Below, in pieces: positions 8,269 to 15,528 of a stretch of 64,000 bases of DNA. The position numbers and the translations under genes were made by a program. Below the pieces are notes generated by a model. The model did not search any database. It was not told where the DNA came from and worked only from the letters and a program-made list of their open reading frames with translations. The stretch is from NCBI RefSeq assembly GCF_003399625.1, contig NZ_NBXA01000007.1, positions 124,001 to 188,000 of the forward strand, written 5' to 3'. Source of the stretch: Subtercola boreus. Lineage in GTDB: Bacteria; Actinomycetota; Actinomycetes; Actinomycetales; Microbacteriaceae. Position 1 is the first letter of the stretch, and each line of letters begins with the position of its first letter.

Positions 8269-9567
8269 GTGCCGCCTGCCCCCTCGCGCGCTGCGCTGAC
8301 GCGTACGGCGATCGTGGGCCTCGCCGCGGTGATGTCCGGAATCGGCAGCTATGTGCTGCTGGTGCTGCTCCGCGACGCGAGTGACGCCGAGTATGCGAAC
8401 TTCGCAGTCTTCTGGTCGATGACCGTCACGATCGGCCTGGGATTCTTCTATCCGGTGGAGCAGGAGACCTCCCGTTCGATCGCGGGGGCCACGCACGGCA
8501 CGCGCGGCGGGATGGTGCGGCTGGTCTTCCTGGTGGGCGGCGGAGTCGCAGTGTTCACCTCCCTGGCCGCCCTCGCCCTCTTCAGCCCGGCGGGCCTGGC
8601 GTACATCGGCAGCCCATGGCTCGTACTGGCCCTTGTCGCGTCGTTCCTCGCCTACGCCGTGCAGTTCCCCGCGCGCGGCCTCCTCTCCGGCAGCCATCTC
8701 ACGACGCGGTACTCGGCGATCATCGCCGTCGAGGGTGTGCTTCGGGTCGGCCTGCCCGTTCTCATCGTCTGGCTCGGGATGGCCGGGGCGGTCTCCTTCG
8801 CCTTCGTCGTACCCATTGCCACCCTCGTCTCGGTGCTGCCCGCCTTCGTGCGTCGGCGCCACTCGTGGAAGGGCCTTGACCGGCTTCCGGTCGGCCAGTT
8901 CCTCGGCCGGCTGGCGCGGCTGATCGGCGCGGCCCTGTCGATCCAGCTGATCCTGAACAGCGGGCCGCTGATCGCGAAGCTGGTCGGCGGCACCGACGCG
9001 ATCGCCCTGACCGGCGAGATACTCGTCTGCCTGTCGATCGCGCGCATCCCGGTCTTCGCCTACCAGGTGCTGCAGATCCTCTATCTGCCGCGGGTCGCCA
9101 GCGCCTGGCGGAACGGTGACACCCGGCAGGCCAGCCGCACGGTGCTGGTCGCGGTGGGTGCTGCTGTGGCGGCGGCGGTCGTGCTGGTGCTCGGGATGCT
9201 GCTGCTCGGCCCGTTCATCCTGAACCTGTTCTTCGCGGGCAAGGTGCTCTCCTCGTTCGGCATCATCCTCGTCTCGGGTGGAGTGGGGATCTTCCTGATC
9301 GCGCTCGTCGTGTCCGACGGGTCGCTCGCGCTCGGCCGGCACACGCTCGTCATCCGCTCGTGGGTGATCGGTGCGGTCGCTGCCGTGGTTCCGGTGCTCC
9401 TCCTCAGCGATCCGCTCCTCCGCGTGACGAGCCCGCTCATCGTGGGGTCGTTCGTGGCCGCGGTGCAGCTCGGGATCGGCCTGGCCCGCACTGTGCGCCC
9501 GAGCAGGACCGATGGCCCACCGGCCGTCCCGGCTGCGGCAGACGACCCGGTCGAACGCGTCGTCTGA
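8269..9567 (+). CDS. Polysaccharide flippase-like membrane protein
   Basis: A 432-residue polytopic protein with about 12-14 hydrophobic segments and no soluble domain, organised like Wzx/MurJ-type (MOP superfamily) lipid-linked sugar flippases. An early YVLLVLLRD segment and a positively charged C-terminal tail (ARTVRPSRTDGP) fit that fold. The start is a GTG at 8269 with AGAGG eight bases upstream. It diverges from the UXS-like gene. It would flip lipid-linked oligosaccharides outward; an ABC exporter is encoded 25 kb away, so the locus may use two routes. Family assignment rests on topology more than on signature motifs. Confidence 0.75.
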   Translation: MPPAPSRAALTRTAIVGLAAVMSGIGSYVLLVLLRDASDAEYANFAVFWSMTVTIGLGFFYPVEQETSRSIAGATHGTRGGMVRLVFLVGGGVAVFTSLAALALFSPAGLAYIGSPWLVLALVASFLAYAVQFPARGLLSGSHLTTRYSAIIAVEGVLRVGLPVLIVWLGMAGAVSFAFVVPIATLVSVLPAFVRRRHSWKGLDRLPVGQFLGRLARLIGAALSIQLILNSGPLIAKLVGGTDAIALTGEILVCLSIARIPVFAYQVLQILYLPRVASAWRNGDTRQASRTVLVAVGAAVAAAVVLVLGMLLLGPFILNLFFAGKVLSSFGIILVSGGVGIFLIALVVSDGSLALGRHTLVIRSWVIGAVAAVVPVLLLSDPLLRVTSPLIVGSFVAAVQLGIGLARTVRPSRTDGPPAVPAAADDPVERVV

Positions 9568-9571
9568 GGCG

Positions 9572-9653
9572 TCAGCCCCCGCCGGATGCTCCTGTTCTGG
9601 GGCTCAGCCCCGCCGGATGCTCCTGTCTGGGGCTCAGCCCCTCTGGATGCTCC
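9572..9653. repeat. Three-copy repeat containing the 3' end of the adjacent gene
   Basis: Units at 9572-9603, 9604-9633 and 9634-9653 share a TCAGCCCC...GGATGCTCC core. The third unit is the reverse complement of the last codons and TGA of the minus-strand SDR gene (SIQRG-stop). The two others lie beyond that stop; the nearest repeats it in frame as SIRRG-stop. Each junction carries GGGGC-TCA-GCCCC, a short hairpin. It occupies the convergent gap and could act as a terminator. Confidence 0.7.
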
Positions 9654-10596
9654 CCAGGATGTCGAGCATCGTCGCGTGGATTCCCGCCGGAAGCGGGGTG
9701 AGCTCCCGCTCGTCGAGGTCGGACCACACCACGGAGCGGAGCCGCAGGTCGAGGGCCTGCATCGAGACGGTGGGGGAGCTGCCCAGCATGATGTGGGGCT
9801 TTCGCCGGGTGAGCGACTGGAAGTGACCGATCAGGGCGCCCACGGTGACCGCCTCACCGCTGGCGAGGATCTTGGTGATGTTCGGCTCGCCCAGTGAGAC
9901 GAGCCGTTCGAGGGCATCGAGGATCAGCTCGGCGCAGTCGTCGACGTAGATGTAGTCGCGCACGGTGTCGAGGGGGACGAAGATCGACGCGGGGGTGGGC
10001 GAGAACTGCGCCTTGGCGAGAACGGAGATCAGTCCCTGCATCTTGCTGAGCTTCTGGCCCGGGCCGTAGAGGTTGGCGATCCGGCCCTTCAGCACGGCCG
10101 TGCCGGTGCGCTCGTGGAAGGCGTCGAGGGAGCGTTCCATGGCCAGCTTGGTCTCGCCATAGGGCGACAACGGCACGGGCAGCGTTTGTTCGGTGTAGGG
10201 AGGCGTTGCCGAGCCACCGTACAGACCGCCGGCGGACGATGCGAGGAACACCGACCCGCGGGACGCGACGCCGTGCACGGCCGCCGCTGAGGAGACCAGG
10301 TCGAGTACCGCGTCGAACTGGGCCAGTTCCGCTCCGAACTGCTCGCGCGAGGTTCCGATGACGCCGGCGCCGGCCGCCCAGATGAGGCACCAGCCGTCCG
10401 TGTTGCCGCGGTCGTCGGCCAGAGCGCCGAACCACGAGTCCAGCAGCGCGGCGCTGGTCTCGCTCACGCCCTGCCGATCCGACCAGTCGAGCGGCGGCGA
10501 CGGCACGATCTGCCAGTCGGCGCGCGCCCCGGCAGCAGCGGTGAGGGCCCGGCCGAGGAGGCCCCCCGAGCCGACGATCCAGGTGGTGAGGGTCAT
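9634..10596 (-). CDS. NAD-dependent epimerase/dehydratase family protein (extended SDR)
   Basis: A 320-residue extended short-chain dehydrogenase. The N-terminal GSGGLLGRAL is an atypical glycine motif. ASSAGGLYG, the catalytic YGETK, RIANLYGPGQ and DTVRDYIYVDDCAELI are typical of nucleotide-sugar epimerases and dehydratases. The ATG overlaps the upstream GT2 stop as ATGA. It ends a four-gene minus-strand unit (GT2, GT-C, GT2, this gene). The exact reaction is not recognisable; a UDP- or dTDP-hexose is the likely substrate. Its last six codons and stop are duplicated just downstream. Confidence 0.82.
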   Translation of the reverse strand: MTLTTWIVGSGGLLGRALTAAAGARADWQIVPSPPLDWSDRQGVSETSAALLDSWFGALADDRGNTDGWCLIWAAGAGVIGTSREQFGAELAQFDAVLDLVSSAAAVHGVASRGSVFLASSAGGLYGGSATPPYTEQTLPVPLSPYGETKLAMERSLDAFHERTGTAVLKGRIANLYGPGQKLSKMQGLISVLAKAQFSPTPASIFVPLDTVRDYIYVDDCAELILDALERLVSLGEPNITKILASGEAVTVGALIGHFQSLTRRKPHIMLGSSPTVSMQALDLRLRSVVWSDLDERELTPLPAGIHATMLDILGSIQRG

Positions 10597-11660
10597 TCCG
10601 TGAGACGCACGCGGCCCAGCGGCTCCGAGGCGGGTGCCCGGTGGGCCCGGCCCAGCGGGCCGAGCGCGGGATCCGTCGTGATGAGGTACGGCGGCTTTCC
10701 CATGGCCATGTTCACGTTGATGCCGATGTACTCCGCGATCACCCCGAGCGAGAACAGGATCGCCCCGGTGCCGAGGAGCACGACGACGATCGTCGAGGCC
10801 CAGCCATCGGGAACCGTGGACGTCGTCAGCCGGGCGAGCAGGATGTAGACGGCCACGAAGATGCCGACGACCGCGAACAGCACCCCGAGGAAGCTCACGA
10901 TCCGAAGACCACGGGTGCCGCTGGTCAGCACCATGCGCCAGAAGTGGCCGAAGAGCCGGCGTGCGGAGTAGCCGGAGGGGCGGTCGCCCTCGGCCCGCAG
11001 GGTGACCGGGGCTGTGCTGACCTTGCCGGCGATCCAGCTCATGGCGATGTCGAGGTAGACGCCCGAGCCCGAGTAGGCCGCAACGCTCCGCGCGACACTG
11101 CCGAGGATGAGCCGGTAGCTCTGGAAGCTGCTGGCGTTGCCGCCCCCGGCGAGCCGGCTGAGCACGATCTTCGCCCCCACGGAGGCCGTGTTCCGAAGCC
11201 AGCCGTGAGGCGGCGGGTTGACCGGCTTGGCGTAGACGACCGACGCCTGCTCGGTGAGGGCGGTGTCGAGCAGCACGGGGATGTCGGCGGGGTCGTGCTG
11301 CCCGTCTTCGTCGAGGGTCACGATCCACTCACTGCCGGCCGACGCCATTCCTGCGAGGGTGGCGGCGTGCTGGCCGGAGTTCTTGCTGAGCCAGACGGCG
11401 CGGACGAACGGATGCTCGACGGTGAGGTCGCGGATGACCGCGGCCGAGTCATCCGGACCGTTGTCGAAGACGAGGAGGGTCTCCCGCACGACCCACGGGT
11501 AGCCGGCGGGGGAGACCTGCACGCGCGTGAGCGGGGCGATCTCGGCCATCAGCGCGGCGAGCGTGCGCTCACCCTGGTAGACGGGGACGACGATCGAGAT
11601 CTCGTGTGGCTTCTGGTCGCCTGAATCCGTCTCGTGTCTCACGGTGGATGACTTTATCAC
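10593..11660 (-). CDS. GT2 glycosyltransferase with two C-terminal membrane helices (GtrB/DPM1-like)
   Basis: A 355-residue transferase in which a GT-A domain (IVVPVYQGERTL, FDNGPDDS, SKNSGQHAATLAG, metal motif LDEDGQHDP) is followed by two hydrophobic segments at about residues 255-280 and 290-315. This is the layout of bactoprenol-phosphate glucosyltransferases (GtrB) that charge the lipid carrier. The start is a GTG at 11660, ten bases after the upstream GT-C gene. Co-transcription with that polytopic protein suggests a carrier-loading plus transfer pair, with GtrA (32382-32975) as possible flippase. Confidence 0.88.
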   Translation of the reverse strand: MIKSSTVRHETDSGDQKPHEISIVVPVYQGERTLAALMAEIAPLTRVQVSPAGYPWVVRETLLVFDNGPDDSAAVIRDLTVEHPFVRAVWLSKNSGQHAATLAGMASAGSEWIVTLDEDGQHDPADIPVLLDTALTEQASVVYAKPVNPPPHGWLRNTASVGAKIVLSRLAGGGNASSFQSYRLILGSVARSVAAYSGSGVYLDIAMSWIAGKVSTAPVTLRAEGDRPSGYSARRLFGHFWRMVLTSGTRGLRIVSFLGVLFAVVGIFVAVYILLARLTTSTVPDGWASTIVVVLLGTGAILFSLGVIAEYIGINVNMAMGKPPYLITTDPALGPLGRAHRAPASEPLGRVRLTE

Positions 11661-11670
11661 CGTTGCGCTC

Positions 11671-13941
11671 TCAGTCGCCGAGCAACGCCCCGACCGCCGT
11701 CTCCCGGACGCGGAGCTCCGAGAGGCGCACGACGGGAGGCGCTGCCGCCGAGCCGGCGGCGACCGTCACCTCCACGGGCTGGTCTCCGGGCTGCACGGTG
11801 AGCGACTGCGTGACGTCGACGGCGCCGTCCGGCCCCGCGACGACCGACTGCGAGCTTCCGTCGGGGAAGGTGACGACGGCGGTCGCGCCGGGCGCTGTGG
11901 GCAGTGTCAGCATGAACGAGACGGTCACTGCCCGGGCATCCGGCCGATCGTTCAGCAGCGTGAAGCGCGGGGACACCGTGTCGGCCTCGCCCGCGGTCAG
12001 GTCGGAGTTCGACGTGGGGCGGAAGCCCGGCAGCAGGCTGAGGTCGACGGGGTCGGTCACGCGGGCTTCGATCTCGGCCAGCTGGTCGGGTGTGTACTGG
12101 GCGGCCAGCGCCTCGCGTTCGGCACGCAGGTCGAAGAACTGCCAGTGGCCGTCGGAACTGGTCGACTCGGGGGCTCCCAGGGTCGCCGACAGCTCGGCCG
12201 ACAGTGCGGCGCCCTTGTCGTCGAAGGCCCAGGTGTCGATGAGGATGCCCGACATGCCGGAGGCGGCGGCGAGCTTCACCAGCTGGGGCCCGGGCTGCTC
12301 GGAGACGGCGTACGGCCAGTCCGACTGAGGCCGGCCCTTGATGCCGCCTGCGCTCCAGTTGAGCGTCGTCGTGTGCAAAAACGGGATGATCTCGTCGCTG
12401 GTGACCAGCCCGTTGCTCGCGAGGTTCTCGGGGAACGGGATGTAGGGCAGCTGGAACACGTCCGAACCGGCCGGCAGCTCCTGCTGGAGGGCGGAGAAGA
12501 AGGCCTCGTCCGCGGTGTAGCTCGCTGTGATGCCGGGGTAGTCGGAGGCCACGGCAGGCGTCTGGTCGTAGTAGCCGACGCCGAGAACCCCGACGGAGAC
12601 GACCCCGACGGTGACGAATGCGACGATCTTCGGGAACTTCAGTTTTCGGAAGGCCCAGGTGAGCAGGAGCTGGAGCGCCAACCCGAAGGCCACGAGGCAC
12701 AGGGCGGCGATGACGATCGACATCCGGTTCCAGCCGCGGAGCGCGGTGGTGAAGAACGAGATCAGTGTCGACAGGCCGCCGATGGTCGAGAAGAGGAACG
12801 CGACCAGGGTGAGAAGTGAGACGTAGCGGATGGTCTCGACGTGGCCGGCGGCGATCGCGGCAGGCCCGGTGGGCTCGTCGGCGGTGCGGCGGCGGTGTGC
12901 GACGACCATATAGGCCACGACGAGCAGCGCGATGACGAGACCGAGAGCCCCGATGAGCCCCAGTGCGGGCTGTTCGGACGGCAGCGGGAACGTGCGGTCG
13001 TAGAACGCCCGCAGGTCGCTGAGCGCGGTGATGCGGTTGCCGGCCCAGGGCAGCAGCAGCTGGGAGAGCTTCAGGGCGTAGACCTCGGAGTCGTCGGCGT
13101 TCCGGAAGAAACCGCCGGGGTTCGGGCCGTTGACCCAGCCGAAGATCACATCGGGGGCCATGTTGATGAGCATGACGACCACGGTCACCACGCCGATGCC
13201 GGCCGCGCCCGCGAACCGGCGCCAGTTGCGGTCCCGCACGAGCACGAAGGCGGCGGTGAAGACGAGCAGGATGATGAAGAAGACGCCGTAGTAGGTCGAC
13301 GAGGTGGCCAGCAGCGCGACGGCCACCACCGCGAAGGCCCCCCGGCCGGTGAGGATGCCGAGGATGCGGTACCGGGAGGGCCGGGCCGTCCAGAGCGATT
13401 CGCCGCGGAGGAGGAAGACCAGCAGTCCGAGCCCCAGCGGCACGCAGTAGTACGACGCCAGGAACAGGTGCGATTCGCCGCGGATGAAGTGGTACGGGGC
13501 GAGCGCGTACAGCACCGACAGCGCCACGGAGAGCGGTGGCCAGATGCGGCAGACGCGGAAGAACCAGTAGGCGGCGAGGGCGGCGAGGATGAAGCCGAGG
13601 AAGTAGTACATGTTCAGCACGACGGGCCAGTGGCCGGAGAACAGGCCGAGAACCTTCGCAGCGATCATATGCAGGTTGTCGGCCACCGGGAAGTCGTTGT
13701 AGTTCTGGCCCCACGGAGCCCCGAGGTTCGGGTTGTGCTCGTACCAGCCCTGCTCGAGCGTGGTCTTGAAGTGGTCGGCGGTGGCCAGGGCGTCACCGGT
13801 GTAGAGCCACGGCACCCCGAGCTTCGCGCGGTTGAGGTCGAGCGCGAAATAGGTGAAGAAGGCCGTGACGCCGGCGGTCAGCAGGTACCACGGCACAGCC
13901 GACTTCGAGAGCCACGCCCGCACGGTGTTCTGTCTACTCAT
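11671..13941 (-). CDS. Large polytopic membrane protein, GT-C glycosyltransferase-like
   Basis: A 756-residue protein with a dozen or so membrane segments in the first two thirds and an extracytoplasmic C-terminal part (about residues 450-756) rich in beta-type sequence. The first external loop carries LYTGDALATADHF, an acidic motif placed as in GT-C transferases that use lipid-linked donors. Its start overlaps the upstream GT2 stop by eight bases. It probably transfers a sugar from a polyprenyl phosphate, loaded by the neighbouring GT2 enzymes, to the polysaccharide outside the cell. No specific family could be named with certainty. Confidence 0.75.
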   Translation of the reverse strand: MSRQNTVRAWLSKSAVPWYLLTAGVTAFFTYFALDLNRAKLGVPWLYTGDALATADHFKTTLEQGWYEHNPNLGAPWGQNYNDFPVADNLHMIAAKVLGLFSGHWPVVLNMYYFLGFILAALAAYWFFRVCRIWPPLSVALSVLYALAPYHFIRGESHLFLASYYCVPLGLGLLVFLLRGESLWTARPSRYRILGILTGRGAFAVVAVALLATSSTYYGVFFIILLVFTAAFVLVRDRNWRRFAGAAGIGVVTVVVMLINMAPDVIFGWVNGPNPGGFFRNADDSEVYALKLSQLLLPWAGNRITALSDLRAFYDRTFPLPSEQPALGLIGALGLVIALLVVAYMVVAHRRRTADEPTGPAAIAAGHVETIRYVSLLTLVAFLFSTIGGLSTLISFFTTALRGWNRMSIVIAALCLVAFGLALQLLLTWAFRKLKFPKIVAFVTVGVVSVGVLGVGYYDQTPAVASDYPGITASYTADEAFFSALQQELPAGSDVFQLPYIPFPENLASNGLVTSDEIIPFLHTTTLNWSAGGIKGRPQSDWPYAVSEQPGPQLVKLAAASGMSGILIDTWAFDDKGAALSAELSATLGAPESTSSDGHWQFFDLRAEREALAAQYTPDQLAEIEARVTDPVDLSLLPGFRPTSNSDLTAGEADTVSPRFTLLNDRPDARAVTVSFMLTLPTAPGATAVVTFPDGSSQSVVAGPDGAVDVTQSLTVQPGDQPVEVTVAAGSAAAPPVVRLSELRVRETAVGALLGD

Positions 13942-14776
13942 CGGTCGTGTTCATCCTTCGGCGTAGCCACAGGTAGGCGAAGCGCCGGATGCGCGCCATC
14001 AGCCAGGCGCGGGCGTTGCCCACCGTGACGTCGAAGGCGGAGACGACCGACGGATGCTCCGCCCGGAGCCAGCGGTGGAATCCCGCCGCCTGCGCGGACT
14101 GCTCCTGCACGAGTCGAACGCTCCACTGCGAGTCGCTGATGCGGAACGCCGCCAGTGGCTCGATCACGGCGCGGAAGTCGCCCTCGAGCAGCACACGGGC
14201 GTAGGTGGTCTCGTCGATCAGGTAGGGGAACTGCGAATCCCAGAGCCCGACCTTCACGAGTGTCTCGCGGCGGAGCAGCACGCAGGCCGGCTCGCCGAAG
14301 ATGTTGCTTCCCACGACCACGGTGCGACGCACGGCCTTCGCCCCGGGAACGGTTCCGGTGATGCCCGCGAGGCCGCGGCGCGGAACCACGACGACGCCCC
14401 GGGCATCCACGATGTCCCTCGTCGACGCGACGAGGGTGACCTCCGGGTGCTCCTCGATGGCAGCGACCTGCACCTCGAGAGAGCGCGGGTAGAGGATGTC
14501 GTCACCGCAGACGAGCTTCAGGTATTCCCCGCTCGCCGCCTCGGTGACGCGGTTCCAGTTGCGGAGGGCCCCGCCGCCCGCCTCGGTGTCGAGCACCGTG
14601 ATGCGGGAATCGGAGCTGTACTTCTCGATGATGGCCTTGGTGCCGTCTGTCGACGAGTGATCGGCGATGATCAGTTCGAAGTCGGTGAACGTCTGGGCGA
14701 GGATCGATTCGATCGTCGCCGCGATGTAGTCCTCGTTGTTGTAGGCCGGCACGACCACGGATACTTTTGGTGACAT
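13934..14776 (-). CDS. GT2 family glycosyltransferase
   Basis: A 280-residue GT-A transferase: VVVPAYNNEDYIAATIESIL at the N-terminus, ADHSSTDGT, VCGDDIL as the metal-binding motif, and a C-terminal basic segment RIRRFAYLWLRRR. It is the first gene of the minus-strand unit running to 9634. A TATAGT box on minus lies eight bases before the ATG, so the leader is very short or absent. The role is addition of a sugar to a surface glycan intermediate; donor and acceptor are unknown. Confidence 0.88.
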   Translation of the reverse strand: MSPKVSVVVPAYNNEDYIAATIESILAQTFTDFELIIADHSSTDGTKAIIEKYSSDSRITVLDTEAGGGALRNWNRVTEAASGEYLKLVCGDDILYPRSLEVQVAAIEEHPEVTLVASTRDIVDARGVVVVPRRGLAGITGTVPGAKAVRRTVVVGSNIFGEPACVLLRRETLVKVGLWDSQFPYLIDETTYARVLLEGDFRAVIEPLAAFRISDSQWSVRLVQEQSAQAAGFHRWLRAEHPSVVSAFDVTVGNARAWLMARIRRFAYLWLRRRMNTTDE

Positions 14777-14784
14777 TGGCTTCC

Positions 14785-14790
14785 ACTATA
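14785..14790 (-). promoter_or_regulatory. -10-like box TATAGT for the 14776-9634 unit
   Basis: TATAGT on the minus strand lies eight bases before the start codon of the GT2 gene. No convincing -35 is visible. The expected transcription start would be within two bases of the ATG. Confidence 0.45.
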
Positions 14791-14898
14791 CGAGTGATCG
14801 TCGAGTCAGCCTGTGAACTCCAAGCGGCGCGGTGAGTCGGCCCGGCCGAACCCCCCGAGTGGGGCTACTCTCGACCCTGACCTGCAGGGCCGGGGGCG

Positions 14899-15528
14899 AT
14901 GTTCGCTGCCCGGCGTGAGACGAGGGGACCGATCGGTATCGCTAACGGTGAACGTCGTTCGACGTGGTGGATCTGGGTCGTCGTGGCGATCGTCGTTCTG
15001 GCGGCCCTCGGCGGAACGGCCTGGCTGCTCGTCGCCCGGGGCGGAACGGATGTAGCGGGCCCGACCACCTCGGCAACCCCGACGGTGACGCCCACGCCCA
15101 CAGCCGCTCCCACCCGCACCGCGCTCCCCACGCCGACGCCGACTCCCACGTCGACGCCCAGCGCGACGCCGAGCCCCACCCCGACCCCCACTCCCACGGT
15201 CACGACGCCTCCCGCGCCGCCGGCGCCGCCCGCGGCCACCCCGTTCATCTCCTTCGCCGCCTGGGACGTGCAGCAGAACGGGATCTCGGTGAGTGCCACC
15301 GTGCCGGGCCTCGTGGAAACGGGCGGAACGTGCACCATCACCGCCACGTTCCAGTCGAAGAGCGTCTCGCAGAGTTTCCCCGCCAGTGCGTCGGCCGATT
15401 CGACCGAGTGCGGGTCGAACATCCTGACCTCTCCGCAGTTCAGCACCGGCGCCTGGACCGTCGTCGTCGTGTACACGTCAGCGGAATCGGGCGGCACCTC
15501 ACCCGGCCAGGAGGTCGACGTTCCGTGA
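14899..15528 (+). CDS. Membrane-anchored Pro/Thr-rich protein of unknown function
   Basis: A 209-residue protein: basic N-terminus, one membrane helix at about residues 23-46 (WWIWVVVAIVVLAALGG), a Pro/Thr linker at about 53-113 made of TPTP and TPSP repeats, then a small extracytoplasmic domain with two cysteines (GGTCTIT and STECGSN) that could form a disulfide. The C-terminal domain resembles a small beta-sandwich. The GTGA overlap with the next gene implies co-expression and perhaps cooperation with that secreted glycan-binding protein. The linker would span the cell wall. No recognised family. Confidence 0.8.
   Translation: MFAARRETRGPIGIANGERRSTWWIWVVVAIVVLAALGGTAWLLVARGGTDVAGPTTSATPTVTPTPTAAPTRTALPTPTPTPTSTPSATPSPTPTPTPTVTTPPAPPAPPAATPFISFAAWDVQQNGISVSATVPGLVETGGTCTITATFQSKSVSQSFPASASADSTECGSNILTSPQFSTGAWTVVVVYTSAESGGTSPGQEVDVP

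Noticed and set aside
9572-9653. CRISPR or integrase attachment site
   Set aside because: Only three unequal copies, no spacers and no integrase nearby; the units derive from the adjacent gene end.
11644-13714. Long open frames antisense or out of frame to the GT-C gene
   Set aside because: They are composed of Arg/Gly/Pro/Ala-rich shadow sequence caused by high GC at third positions; the real gene at 11671-13941 has membrane helices and overlapping neighbours.
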